DNA of 64,000 bases from Agapetus fuscipes (GCA_951799405.1 OX637335.1:17798342-17862341); one strand, 5' to 3'; numbered from the stretch's first letter, positions 52,565 through 63,884 are shown. Numbers and translations: made by a program. The notes: a model not told the origin generated them from the letters alone.

Positions 52565-52875
52565 AGTCCAGTCTACAGCTCGGTTGGTAGAATGTTTGCG
52601 TCCCATGCAAGAGTGCTAGGGTTCAGTCCCCTCAAAGGGTGAAATAAATGATTTCCCGTTTCGGTGTTTATTTCAAACCCTACATTAAAATACAAGAAAG
52701 GATTGCTTAGCCTTCATAGGAAATAAAACCAGGCTCTCGAGAGTAACCCTCACTTCATGTGAAGTACGAGGTTGGCTAAAAGTCAGCCTCCTTAAATGTG
52801 AAAATAAATAGGTTTCACACACCATATGCGAGCCTTTCGAGGACAACGCGATAAGAAGTTACCATTTATATCGTT
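52565..52875 (+). mobile_element. Family C SINE, diverged
   Basis: Head GTCTACAGCTCGGTTGG and GTTCAGTCCCC (B box altered); the body is complete to AACGCGATAAGAAGTTACCA. Confidence 0.7.
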
Positions 52876-52879
52876 AAAC

Positions 52880-53590
52880 GCTCAAACCGAATAAATGTAC
52901 ATATCTAGTTAAATGAAGGCAAAAGAATTTTTCAAAATACCAAGAGGTCACACGTCTAGGTGATTACAGTCCTTACTCCTTAGCAACCAAGAATAAAATA
53001 TTGTTTGACTATTCCCTTAGCAACCTGCCCGGATGACATGACAATTTATTTTTAGCGGCCATTTACTCATTCTCATGTATTCGAACCGCACACCTTCTGA
53101 TGACGTATGAATACTACGTCACGCACGATGCAAAATTTATGTAAATGCATTACGCGTGTCGCCGTAATACGAGCGATATTTTAATTACGATATTTTGGTC
53201 GTCGTGAAGCGCGTGAATGTTCACTTACTCCACGTGAGTTACTTTTCATTCAACCGTAGCGTTAACAAAAAAGATCTATCGCAAATAAAACAGCACCTCC
53301 AGGGTGCGTTTTGGTTTTCAAGCACTTTTGGTGATACGCTACACTAGAGTTTAAACGTAGAGTTTCAGACCGTCGTAAGTCGTAATGCCAACACAACAAT
53401 ATCACTCTCACTTTCGTCGTGATGGTTGAAAAAACTTTCATTTCCTTTTTGTGCCGCGCTTGTCGCAACAAAGAAACACTTATTGTACAAAAAAGCGCAT
53501 CAATAGAGGTCTCAAAAAATTAAATTGAAAATATAAAACATGTCATTTTAAATTTCAAATTAAATTAAATAAAAGTTATATAAGACTTTT
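52880..53590. other. Unassigned stretch
   Basis: One unit of the short CAGCACCTCCAGGGTGCG repeat at 53291. CpG-rich words at 53150-53230. No gene recognised. Confidence 0.4.
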
Positions 53591-53830
53591 TAAAGTTTGT
53601 GTATTCACACAGTGAAAATTCATTTTTATAAATAATTATAAAAAATTATAAAAAAACACAGCGTTTTATTTTCACAAATTGAGTATTTTATTCTACCTCA
53701 AAAGTATCCTCTTGATAATGGCGTGAATAAGTCGAAAGTACTTGAGGTAGAATAAAATACTCAATTTGTGAAAATAAAACTCTGTGTTTTTTTATAATTT
53801 TTTATAATTATTTATAAAAGTTATATAATT
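53590..53830. repeat. Palindromic element, arms about 79 bp (hAT empty site)
   Basis: Arms 53623-53701 and 53742-53819 are inverted copies (CACAAATTGAGTATTTTATT and complement) around a 40 bp loop holding GTGAATAAGTCGAAAGTAC. The upstream GTGTATTCACACAGTG is the uninterrupted version of the hAT target at 1052-1059. Confidence 0.75.
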
Positions 53831-54347
53831 TAAAATTAAAAGAAAAAAATCAAAGCTGCTAGCTAAAGGGGGGTATTTCACTTACGGAATGCCAAATTTT
53901 ACATTTTTCGATTTCATAAATAACCGATAAATTTAAATAGTCGAAAGGGAGGGGGTGAGAAATGCAAACGACTTAAAAAATTGACATCGTATTGAAAAGG
54001 ACAGATAAAAATTATGTTTCCATGTAAAAACTAAATAAAAGTCTCGGCGAGCCGTAACCTATGCGTGTGACATAATTTATTAAATTCCACAAAAGTAAGC
54101 TACACATATAATGTAGCTTCTTACTATTGCCTTACCCCAACTTTTTCAGCCGAAGTGCAAGATGATCTTAAACGACTAACGTCTAACGGTCTTATTCATT
54201 AGATTCTTTAATCTAAAAATTTAAGCTTACACCTAGTTTTATGCACTGAAAAACAAAATTTACACCGCCTTAAAAAAGAATACCCTTTTATGAATAACGA
54301 GGAAAGAGTTTCCGTGGTAGGTACTTTCATTAAAACATCATCAGGTG

Positions 54348-54635
54348 CGGTCGATAGCTCGTTGGTAGAACGCTTGCATTCCATGCCGAGAGCTTGGGTT
54401 CGAATCCCGTTTCGGTGTTTATTTCAAACCCAAAAATAAAATGCCGGCAAGATTTACTCAGCCTTCACAAAGAATGAGTACCAGACCAAATTACATTTTC
54501 GGGAGCGGGAAACCCTCACTTTAACTATAAGGTGTTTGGTGTAAGGCCGGCCCCCTTACTTGTAAAAATTATACAGGTTCCACTCGCCACAAGCGACCTC
54601 CTCGGGGAAAACGCGGCAAAAAGTTACACTATAAA
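54348..54635 (+). mobile_element. Family C SINE
   Basis: Head GCGGTCGATAGCTCGTTGG (one base short in the A box) and GGTTCGAATCCCG; the stretch with GAGGGTGTCAGAAATGA is deleted. Confidence 0.75.
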
Positions 54636-54774
54636 CATAAAAATATTTTGATTTTTACACCAGCTTAAATTCAAGTTTCCCTTACTTAAAAGTGGGTTTT
54701 ATTCTGGTTTAAGGTTCAACCAATCCAATGAACAACTCGGTATGTGTAGCTTAGTAGAGTTTTTATCTCTTTTT

Positions 54775-54935
54775 AACTCTGAGTGAGCTTTGGCTGTATC
54801 CAGGATTCTTCTCCGCTCTCCCCCTGTTCATCGCCTTTGCTCTCCAGCTTCGAATGTCTACCTTGACTACATCTGTGTTGACACTGTCCATCTATCGCTT
54901 TTGAGGCCTTCGGTCTCCTTTCCTACGGCATTTTA
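54775..54935 (-). pseudogene. RTE-like LINE 3' end
   Basis: The minus strand reads MDSVNTDVVKVDIRSWRAKA and RAEKNPGYSQSS, matching 17.52-17.68 kb and the terminal block of RTE-type LINEs. Confidence 0.5.
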
Positions 54936-55269
54936 AAAACGGTTCGGCTTATATTTTCGGCGTGACCACAATTTCTCGTTAGACAAGGACATATCGATAG
55001 TTATCGATTATCCTATTGAGAGAATGAGAAATATCATGATTCAGACAACAAAATAATGCATAATTTATTACATTTCTGAATGCCTTTTTGCTTATTGATT
55101 GATTAATAAATAATAACACACGAGCGTACCCGCGACTTCACGAACTGCAGTCGTGCTTTGTGTGCCGGCAAATGTAAAGTTGGTACTTACATATGTAAGA
55201 ATTATATTCCACAATATTTAATATAAAGTATAGAAGGCAAATCTTACTAAATCTATGGACATAGAAATC

Positions 55270-55600
55270 TAGAAGGATTTCAGAAAGGGAAACTCGTAGT
55301 ACGACTCTCATTCATCCCTTTGCAGTCGATCTCAAAACTATGAGAATTTGGCGTTTTCATGACTCATTCCTTTTCCAAACTGCCCGTTTGTGGAATGATC
55401 TACCAATATCTGTGCTCGCTTCCCAATTTAATCCGGTTTTATTCAAAACCAACATCTATCGCCATTTCCTTGCAGCGCCTCACGACAGAAGCAACAATTC
55501 AAGCAACACCTCTGCGGCACTCTTCCAGGGTGACATAAACCTCCAAGACTTTCAAGAATAGGGGAACCTCCTGTACAGGATTCCTTGAAGAAAAAAGTAT
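55270..55600 (+). pseudogene. CR1-like LINE 3' end sharing the family B tail
   Basis: It reads DSFLFQTARLWNDLPISVL and FNPVLFKTNIYRHFL, the usual C-terminal signature (RT.RLWN.LP...F....FK) of CR1/Jockey-type LINEs. Directly after come ACACCTCTGCGGCACT, GGTGACATAAACCTCC, GGGAACCTCCTGTACAGGAT: the tail found on long-tail family B SINEs. Confidence 0.7.
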
Positions 55601-56210
55601 TACCATTGTTACGGATCTGTAATTGTGTGTTTTGTTTATCTCTGTAGGTTGGTATGATTTGTGTCTGTGTGAATCCATGAGGTCTGTAGATGTAAGAACT
55701 TAAATTATTTGATATTTGTATTAGTCTAGATTTCTCGAGTGTAGTATATCACCTTACGCAGACTACGCAGTTTTAAGTTTCTTTGAAGTGAACTTTTTTA
55801 TTTTTCAATCAATTTTGTACCAAAAAATAAAGTGCAGTGTAACTTTTGATTGTACTATTCGAGTCCACACTATGTTGAGACTGTTATTTTCTTACTAAGT
55901 AACAGCTAATGTCGTAAGGAACCTCTGCAGTAATATTCAATTGATGCGAATGACAGCAATAACTGTTAGCATACAATCCAATAAACAACAAATGCATTGC
56001 TCACCGAGTAATGAACAAAAACACATAATAAAACCTTCACATTCAAAATATATGAACCTAAAAATAAATTGAAATTACAAAGACATTACAAAGAATATTT
56101 TTTTGTTGTGGCTGAAAACCTGTGAAGTTTTATTTTCAGATTATTGTTGCTAACTATACATTCGTAATAAGTCAAGAAACCAACTTACGAACGAAAGACA
56201 GAACATAATA
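55600..56210. other. Unassigned AT-rich stretch
   Basis: TGTAGATGTAAGAACTTAAA at 55690 resembles 21.17 kb; otherwise nothing recognised. Confidence 0.4.
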
Positions 56211-56214
56211 ATAA

Positions 56215-56515
56215 TAATAATTGGCCAACTTGTATAAAGCGCCGTTTAGTGGCACTAGCCACCCCAAGGGCGTTACTTCAAAAAAACTTTATTTTCACTT
56301 CCCTGCTCCTGGCGTAGCTTCGTGGAGGTCTTTCAGGCCAAGAGAGTGTCTTCTGATGGGGCACTCCTCCGCTATGTGCAGGGCAGTCTGATTCTCTGCC
56401 CCACAAGACACGTAAAGAAGAAGAAGAAGACGAGATAACCGTTTTGGCGCGCTTGGCCATAGTGCCGACAGACAAAAATAATCTCTGCGATTCTCCACAA
56501 CTTCCAGAAACAGGG
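56215..56515 (-). pseudogene. LINE C-terminal zinc-knuckle fragment and 3' end
   Basis: The minus strand reads VSCGAENQTALHIAEECPIR and GLKDLHEATP, matching the C.CG..QT..HI...CP motif at the C-terminus of Jockey/CR1-type polyproteins. The 3' end has the GGCGTT...GGCGCT hairpin-like pattern and a TTATTATTAT tail. Confidence 0.65.
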
Positions 56516-56643
56516 GAAAAGGTGATATGGATAAAATTTAAGATATTGGTCTGATTTTAGCCTGACAGTTTATAAAACTAGAAAGAAAACTCTAATACCC
56601 AGCTATAAAAATATTTAAAAAAAAGATGTTTCTGTGTCGTCTG

Positions 56644-56878
56644 TCATTTTCGTATGTAATATCTCTTTCTGTTGTACTGACCTCTGGCTAGAAAAAGGTT
56701 GGGTTGTGGCGTGTGTACATTTTCAACAATATATGGCGTGTTTAAAACAGCGACTTTGATTTCGGCGAGTTGTAGTCCTCTCCGGTGTCCCTCCTTTATC
56801 CTGATTCCCAATCCCCGTCCGGATTCTTGCGAGATATCATAAATGTAATTGTTGTTTTTGGCCTTTATTAGCACTGAT
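56644..56878 (-). other. Possible isolated coding exon, unknown
   Basis: A minus frame reads KNNNYIYDISQESGRGLGIR and LAEIKVAVLNTPYIVENV. It is preceded by an acceptor-like TTGTTAATCAG and contains a donor-like AGAGGTCAGT. It is richer in GC than its flanks. No family recognised and no partner exon found. Confidence 0.22.
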
Positions 56879-57289
56879 TAACAAAGTACGATCATAAACA
56901 ATTAATCTGTTGCTATTTGACGTCGCTTTTCCATTATTTAAAGCACATTGGCGTCGGTCCGCCAGCCTTCCCTCCCCGTTCTGGATTAGCGTGTTTTGTC
57001 TGTGTTGCGAGTAATAGAGCATGCCGCGATGAATAGTAATGCAGCGGGCATTGGGGGCAGCGGTGTGTGTAATCCCTCATTGAATTGAACATCGATCGAT
57101 GGCCAATGTGGATCCAATGGCTCCATTGTCTGCTCTATGACATTGTTTGTCGGTAATTTATTTCTCTGATATGTTCGCGTGCAGACGGAGATAGTGGACT
57201 AGTTTTCAAGACAGCTTGTAAGTGGTAAGTAAGCTAGTATTCTCAATCCTGTGTCTCATTGCTGTGGATTGTGACCCGTGTGGAAGCAG

Positions 57290-57672
57290 CAAATCTTCTC
57301 CCGTTCTCTCTTGACTGAGATGCCCGCAGCGCTCCAACCACCGAGGTGCCTGCTTCTGTCTTCACTTGATCGTTCCATCGTGTGGCGGATGTTCCTATCC
57401 TCTCTTCCCCTCCAAGCCACTGATCGCAGTCAGTCGTTGTAGTCTATCCTCGTTAGCATGGACAACGTGTCCGAAGAATTGAAGAATACGGCGTGTGCAT
57501 GCATTGGCCAGAGTCAAGCCATCGAAACGTAGCTCTCGACGAATGTAGACTCGTTGCTACGTCTAGCTGTCCATGGGATTCGTTGCATGCACCTCCAGCA
57601 CCACATCTTGAAAGCATCAATTTTTCTTCTTTTGCTGCTTTTTTGGTCCATGTCTCATAGAGAAAAATAGAG
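57290..57672 (-). pseudogene. RTE-type LINE (family 3) C-terminal fragment
   Basis: The minus strand reads YETWTKKAAKEEKL, FKMWCWRCMQRIPW, RRELRFDGLTLANAC and LQFFGHVVHANED in broken frames. It is close to 4060-4540, including the downstream GCACCTCGGTGGTTGGA block. Confidence 0.7.
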
Positions 57673-58077
57673 AAGCCAGACACCTGAAAGTTTTATCTTG
57701 GTTCTGCTACTCACTCCCCGGTGTTTCCAGATAAGTAAGCTATCTGAAGTGACAAAAATAAATTGATAGCAGGAGTGTTACACTAGCATTACAGTGCAAC
57801 CGCAATTAATCTGCATAATATACATATATTATATGCATAGTGCAACTTCTCACTGCGTTTCCTCAAAGGGAGTACATGTGTCGTGTTGAAGCTACATCTT
57901 TATTTTCACAGGTAGAGGGTCGGATTTAGTGGGGGCTTACCAGCTCACAAAAATGCTGGTTCTCATTTTTTGTGAAGGTTAAGTAAGCTTTGACAGTATT
58001 TTGATTTTGGGTTTGAAATAAAGGCTGAAACGGGAAATCATTTCTGACGCCCAATTTTTATTAATGTTATTGTCCTT

Positions 58078-58199
58078 GACAGCATCCACAGGAACTTGTC
58101 GAGTAACGGTGATGTTTTCTATCGCATTTTTGTGTATTGTTGTACTCCTTCGCGATAGAAAACATCACCGTTACTCGACAAGCTCCTGTGGATGCTGTC
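58078..58199. repeat. Hairpin with 48 bp arms, one mismatch
   Basis: Arms 58078-58125 and 58152-58199 (GACAGCATCCACAGGA, GTCGAGTAACGGTGATG) pair around a 26 bp loop. Confidence 0.8.
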
Positions 58200-58439
58200 T
58201 TCAGACAATAGCAGTTTTAATGACAGGTAAAACTTTAATATTTTTTGTACAATAACACATGATGTATACTGCTCACTGTTCACTGCCCTGGTGTGCGCGC
58301 GGCAATAGGCACAACTGGCAATTGTGATTTGTAACTAGAGCAGCAGAGACATTAGAGGATTGCCACATCAGTAAAGGTAGGTCACTCATCTTTGTTCCGT
58401 GCAATCGCTCAAGCGCCATTCTCCAGACCACGGAGCGTT

Positions 58440-58520
58440 GAACCACATGATGATGATGATTATGGTAGTGATGATGATGATGATGATGACCTATAAAGCG
58501 TCGTTTCGAGAAATTTATCT
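58440..58520 (-). repeat. (ATC)n tract, possible LINE tail
   Basis: On the minus strand GAAACGACGCTTTATAGG precedes ATCATC repeats, as in the tail at 59.90-59.93 kb. The LINE body itself is not recognisable. Confidence 0.45.
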
Positions 58521-58551
58521 CTGCAAGAGTACCTACTTACTTTAGGCAGGT

Positions 58552-58625
58552 CCGTAGTATAGTGGTGAACGCTGCGGATTCGTGATCGGAAAGCCGTGGG
58601 TTTAATTGCCAGCGTAACACAAGAA
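58552..58625 (+). mobile_element. Family B-like tRNA head, diverged
   Basis: AGGTCCGTAGTATAGTGGTG and CGTGGGTTTAATTGCCAGCG keep the family B layout; the body is absent. Confidence 0.5.
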
Positions 58626-58867
58626 TCTTATTTATTTTTTCAAATTATTATATTAAAAATATATAATATTAAGAAGACACACCTGACACCCGGTGGGATT
58701 CGAACCCGAGCTCCCGGTATGGAATGAAAGTGTTCTACAAACTTAGCTATCGAAAGGACGTTGCTTTGGAGATTTTCTCAATTACCGGTGACAATCATCT
58801 TTTTGGATTTATCTTTGCAACCATCGCTAAACTTCCTTTCAGATACAAAAAACAATCTGATATGTTC

Positions 58868-59105
58868 CTTACAACCTGGCTGGCTGACACTCATGCTGTA
58901 GAAAATGGTTCACTTTGCCACTGTCACCCCTGTTTAAGGGGAGATCAGCAAGAGTTGCAGGGTGTATGTTCAGTTGAGATTTGGGTCTTTATGCTGTAGG
59001 TTCACATGCGGCACGTGCAAGCGCGAACTTATACGTGTCTGCTTGTGAGAATGCATATAATGTGAATCTTAAATGTTAAATATCTTTGCAACTAAGATTA
59101 GATTA
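58868..59105 (+). mobile_element. Family A SINE
   Basis: It starts inside the first block (GGCTGGCTGACACTCATG) and ends GCAACTAAGATTAGATTAGC. Confidence 0.75.
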
Positions 59106-59299
59106 GCTTAGATCTCAATTGTCGAAGAAGAAAAGGAATATGCAAACCAACTGGGAAGAGCGACTTAGTCAATGTTTAAAATCAGCATTCATCATTTCAT
59201 TAGTCATTAATTAAAGCGTAGCAATCATCAATTATTCATATACCCTTACGTCACACACGATAGCACCTTCTTTATATTCTCCCCGTATCCTAAATGGCA

Positions 59300-59400
59300 T
59301 GCGGTGACAGGGTACAACGGCACAGTGACAGAACAACACATGACAGAACATTACAATGATAGTAGGTAGAGTACATCACATAACAAACATCACAAGACAT
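59300..59400. repeat. Degenerate ACATGACAGAACA repeats
   Basis: CACAGTGACAGAACAACACA, TGACAGAACATTACA and ACATCACATAACAAACATC share the vocabulary of 48.9-49.7 kb. Confidence 0.5.
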
Positions 59401-59404
59401 CTCA

Positions 59405-59935
59405 ATCTGCCCACTTATTTTGCTTCCACAATGCTGCTCAACCAAAATGCCAACTAAATAGACTGCAATCAGTCATGAACGCCAGTGCTCGCTTAATTTA
59501 TGGTCGGAGCAAATACTGCCACATCACCCCACTCCTGCACAAGCTCCACTGGCTGAGGATCCCAGAAAGAATCAAATTGAAGCTGAGTCTCACGGTACAT
59601 AACTCATGCATGGAGTGGCGCCAGAGTACTTGTAGGAGTTGAAAATCCCGAGGAGTCTGAGTGAGAGGAAGCTCACTCTGTTGTCATTGCTCTAACCTCT
59701 GTCAATGCACAATGCAGAAAAAGAAGCACAGTGTTCGGATACCGCGCTTTCTCCATTGCAGGACCGCCCACCTGGAACCAGCTGCCCCCAGAAGTGCGCG
59801 CTAAAGAAGGAATCGAGAGCTTTAAGAAGGGAATGAAGACCCATTTCTTCACCGCCGCATCAAGCCTGAAAGCGCCCTTGCAGTGACAGTAGTCACGAAA
59901 CGGCGCTCTACAAATCATCATCATCATATATCCTG
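59405..59935 (+). pseudogene. CR1/L2-like LINE 3' end
   Basis: Broken frames read NRLQSVMNASARLIYGRSKY, HITPLLHKLHWLRIPERIK, FGYRAFSIAGPPTWNQLP and SFKKGMKTHFF. This is the conserved C-terminus of CR1/L2-type LINEs. The 3' end is AGCGCCC...GTGAC AGTA GTCAC...GGCGCT, then (ATC) repeats. Confidence 0.75.
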
Positions 59936-60074
59936 CTCTTGCGGGGATAAAGCGATAAGAAGTTGCTCTTTATGGGCAGCTTAGTCAGTTTTTTTAAATA
60001 AAATCATGATATCGGAGGCGTTAATTTTTTTGTAGGCTTAACCAAATAATGTATTATGCATGAGTTCCATTTTC

Positions 60075-60250
60075 TCATGTTTCCTATGTCTCACATTTTC
60101 TCATGTTTCCTATGTCTCACATTTTCTCATGTTTCCTATGTCTCACATTTTCTCATGTTTCCTATGTCTCACATTTTCTCATGTTTCCTATGTCTCACAT
60201 TTTCTCATGTTTCCTATGTCTCACATTTTCTCATGTTTCCTATGTCTCAC
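60075..60250. repeat. 26 bp minisatellite, about 7 copies
   Basis: Unit starts at 60075, 60101, 60127, 60153, 60179, 60205 and 60231 (TCATGTTTCCTATGTCTCAC plus ATTTTC) are almost identical. All three plus frames stay open because 26 is not a multiple of 3 and the unit lacks stops; this is not a protein signal. Confidence 0.95.
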
Positions 60251-60255
60251 TTTTT

Positions 60256-60385
60256 TGTCATGCCGTTTATGGTGTTTTCTGTTTTGTGATGTTTTGACAT
60301 GTGATGTTCGGTCATGTGCATTTCTGTCATGTGTCGTTCTGTCATGTGCAATTTTGCCACTATGTCGTTCTATCATGGAACCATG
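60256..60385. repeat. Degenerate TGTCATGTG repeats next to the minisatellite
   Basis: TTTTGTGATGTTTTGACATG, TCTGTCATGTGTCGTTCTG and CACTATGTCGTTCTATCATG follow the minisatellite. Confidence 0.55.
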
Positions 60386-60689
60386 GTATGCATACATAAT
60401 CCAAGCTGATCCGAAGGTCTAGATTACAATCAATGTTCGACTCGACTAATTCTTCCTCCCACCGAGTATCCTGATAATAATAATAAAATAAAAAAATAAT
60501 AATGAATAATAATAACAAAACAAAAACAAAAAAATCACAAAGAATCCGCGCAAGCCTGGCGATAGTGCTGCTAATTTTTTTACTGCATTTTTTTAATGCA
60601 AAATAGAACCAAGTTGATATTATTAACTTGCAGTCGGCTAATTCAGCGATTCTCAAGCAATGAAAAGGCGTGATAACATATCTAATCTT

Positions 60690-60925
60690 ATCTAAGTTAA
60701 CATTGGGGATTCACATCATATGCATTCTCTCAAGCAGACACGTACAAGTTGGCGCTTGTACATGCCGCATTTGAACCTACAACATAAAAACCCAAATCTC
60801 AAATAGACATAAGTACACCCTGCAACTCTTGCCGTCCTTCTCTGAAACAAGGGTGACATTGCCAAAGTGAACCATTTTCTACAGCATGGGTGGTCAGCCG
60901 CATACCAACCTATAAGTCAAGGAAC
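60690..60925 (-). mobile_element. Family A SINE, full length
   Basis: Minus-strand copy; 5' start CCTTGACTTATAGGTTGG; tail TTAGATAAGATTAGATA. Confidence 0.8.
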
Positions 60926-61029
60926 ATACACAACAATTTTTTTTTAGAAATAAGCAAATAATAATATGTGTAAACATTAAAAACAAATACAAAATACATC
61001 TCGTAGATGAATTAGAACGAGAAAATAAT

Positions 61030-61180
61030 GGATTATAAAACGTCCCCCCAGTGCCTGTTTGGCCTATCTACCATTTGATTGAAAGATGACCTTTCAATGG
61101 CATTGTCTTAAGAATCACATTCTACACAATTTGAGATAAGAAAGAAACGTAAAGCACGAAAAGATGAGACCAGTTTTCAT
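61030..61180 (+). repeat. Interspersed repeat E, partial
   Basis: CCCCCCAGTGCCTGTTTGGC, TACCATTTGATTGAAAGATG and TTTGAGATAAGAAAG match the proximal half of the repeat. Confidence 0.55.
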
Positions 61181-61189
61181 TGCTCCAGT

Positions 61190-61452
61190 ATCTATAATCT
61201 AAGTTGCAAAGATATAAAACTTTTTTTTTTCAATTTGAGCTTCATATGTGATGCATTCTCACAAGCAGAGACGTATAAGTGCGCGCATAAACATGCCACA
61301 TGTGGACTCACAATGTAAAAACCCAATCTCAAATGAACATAAGCTCTTGCAACTCTTGCCTACTTTCCCTGAAACAGGGGTGATATTGGCAAAGTGAAGC
61401 ATTTTTTACAGTATGGGTGGTCAGCCTCAGACCAACCTACAAGTCAAGGAAC
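61190..61452 (-). mobile_element. Family A SINE, full length
   Basis: Minus-strand copy with a short T-run insertion (61220-61230). Confidence 0.8.
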
Positions 61453-61454
61453 TT

Positions 61455-61525
61455 AGTGGATATCGAATCCTAGCCTTTCATGCATGAAACGCAAGCACTC
61501 TACCAACTGAGCTATCAACCGTGCT
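61455..61525 (-). mobile_element. Family C SINE, head only
   Basis: The minus-strand tRNA-like head GATAGCTCAGTTGGTAGAG, ending at the family A start. Confidence 0.6.
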
Positions 61526-61529
61526 TTCT

Positions 61530-62440
61530 AAAATATATCAACAATACACGAAACAGATTTTTGTATACTTACAAGGTCACATTCATAAAAGGGTAAAATT
61601 GCAAAAAAATTGTCAATCAATTTTATGGGTTCCAAAATTTTTTCACAATGTTCAAATGGCAACTGAAAGCGTGTCGAAATTTTAAATGTTGACAATTTGT
61701 GGGCCAAGCCATTACAAATAGATCTGTCTGCCCTTGGGAATCTCTCAAGGTGACCTTCAATAACCAAAAAAGAAAAAAACGAGACACTAGCAAATTATTA
61801 TTTTTCACTTGTATTCGGATTTTCTGTGAAAGGATGTCTTTGTTACAGACTTGCTTGTGCAACCTTCAAATGAAACATACCGAATCAAATGTGGTCATCT
61901 AGGTTTATTGTACGAAATGATGCAAATATACTGAATGTTGAAAGCTTTAAATCCTTTGTATTTCTGTATATTTTTCTCTTTACAAAAAAAAACTTAGATC
62001 GCCGCCTTTGGTTTTATATGCAACTCAAATGAGACACAATTCATCAAAAGTGGAAATCTATATATTTTTTGGAAATGAGATAAATATATAGAAACACTGG
62101 AAATAATTTTCTCATCTTTTACATACATTTATATCATTTTCGCAAATAGTCCTACATAGCCGTTTTTGATTTTTTGTGATTCGAATTTGGTGAAAAATTG
62201 CTAAAAAGGCTTTGAAACAAAACAAAGTGAAAAAAAACATAAAGTCGATGCATTGTAATCTATTTAAGGATTTGTACGTTTTGATTTGTCACACTTTTTA
62301 CAGAATGTGCTGTTTTAGTTAAAGAAATAGATTTTTGGCAATTTAATGTTTTGGGACAACATTTTTTGGGGAATGGATTAAAAATGTTAAAATGATACGA
62401 AGGTTTCATAAAAAGATAATATTATACATACATGTAACAC
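61530..62440. other. AT-rich stretch with weak open frames
   Basis: Overlapping frames of 67-79 codons at 61528-61902 have no motif or splice support. Nothing else recognised. Confidence 0.4.
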
Positions 62441-62449
62441 TATACATGC

Positions 62450-62550
62450 CTGAACATGCAGCATGTGTAAGCATGAACTTACACGTGTATGTATGTGGTC
62501 TGTGGACGTGCATTGAGTATAACCCTTATGTAAATGCCAATATATTGTTA
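62450..62550 (+). mobile_element. Family A SINE, middle fragment, second subtype
   Basis: AACATGCAGCATGTGTAAGC and GGACGTGCATTGAGTATAAC remain. Confidence 0.5.
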
Positions 62551-62892
62551 CGAATATGCAGGATGTGTGGTTGCGTAGTTGTGTTAGTGTAATAATAAGT
62601 CTCTCTAGAACTGATTAGACGCTTAGGTAGGTAATTTGTATTTGTTCGAGATTAGTTGAATCAAATGTTCTGATAAAATCTAGCAAGGTTGTAGGTAGCA
62701 AATCTTAATGTTTCGAGAATGATCTTTATTTTTTGTATAAATCAAGGACCGAAATTTCATGCAGCTTGACAAATCAACCAACCATCTTACCATACTGAGC
62801 AAATGTAACTCTGAACCGAAAGTGATTCAAATAAATTGTGTAAAATAAAGAAACCGCAGTTTTTATTTACAAAGCTTAGTTACTTAAAAGTT

Positions 62893-63061
62893 ACGTCAAG
62901 AGTTGCAGGACTTATGTTCATTTGAGATTGGATTTTTATATTGTAGGTCCAGATGCGGCATGTGTTATACATGTCTGCTTGTGGGAATGCATTAATATAA
63001 ATCTTAAATGATATATATCTTTGCAGCTTAGATTAGATTAGATTAGATTAGATTAGATTAA
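62893..63061 (+). mobile_element. Family A SINE, 5'-truncated
   Basis: It starts GTCAAGAGTTGCAGGACTTA and ends in six GATTA units. Confidence 0.75.
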
Positions 63062-63064
63062 ATA

Positions 63065-63460
63065 GAACATAAAATATATTTGCAACTTATATTCAAGATT
63101 GAATGTTTATATTTTAAGTGCACAAATGATTGCATAATACTAAAAGCCATAAAATTTAATGTGGATTTTCTAAATTAGTGGGTTAGCAGTGCATTTATAA
63201 ACGTACACCAATTTAAAAAGTAAAAAAATGTTTTTTTTTTAATTTTAAAAGTACGTAAATGTTACCTTAGGGGTCTGAAACTTTTTTTTTTTTTTTAATA
63301 ATTCAAATCACGAATTACTGTAAATGCGAGAGGGTAATAAAATTAAGTAAATTGCTAGTTTATATTTTTATACCGTTTAATGTTACAATTTTTTCTTTCA
63401 ATTAAAGTAAGGCATTTTGTGTTGTTGCATGAAATGAAACAATTTCAGGCTAGACCGAAA
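63065..63460. other. AT-rich non-coding stretch
   Basis: Homopolymer T runs at 63230 and 63280; nothing else recognised. Confidence 0.45.
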
Positions 63461-63464
63461 TTCC

Positions 63465-63715
63465 TTGACTCATAGGATGGTATGAGGCTGACCACCCATA
63501 CTGTAAAAAATGGTTCGCTTTGCCAATGTCACCCCTGTTTCAGGGAAGGTCGGCAAGAGTTACAGGGCTTATGTTCATTCGAGATTGGGTTTTTTTATTT
63601 TGTAGCTCCACATGCGGCATGTGTTAGCGGGAATTTACATGTGTGCTTGTGGGAATGCGATTAAAATATGAATCTTAAATTAAATATATCTTTGCAGCTT
63701 AGATTTAGATTAGAC
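63465..63715 (+). mobile_element. Family A SINE, full length
   Basis: Starts CCTTGACTCATAGGATGG; ends GCAGCTTAGATTTAGATTAG. Confidence 0.8.
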
Positions 63716-63884
63716 CTGCCTACATAGTACATACATACAAACATATCCTGAAAATCGTTTAAAATTAAAACATAAGGAAATTTAAAATAAAAATATATTT
63801 AAATATATAAATTTAAAATATATTATCGTTAACAAAAAACCTTTCGATCGGTCAGTTGAGAATTCTTGTGTTACGTGCCTTGAC

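Larger units (their letters stand above)
57845..58757 (-). mobile_element. Family C SINE split by a 630 bp insertion
   Basis: The distal part is 57845-58056 and the head is 58684-58757. The break repeats CTGACGCCC / CTGACACCC, a likely target duplication of about 9 bp. The insert (58057-58683) holds a long hairpin, an LINE-like tail and a family B-like head. Confidence 0.6.

Noticed and set aside
60060..60422. Long open frames with repeated SHVSYVSHFLMFPM-like peptides
   Set aside because: They are a by-product of the 26 bp minisatellite, which lacks stop codons in all three plus frames.
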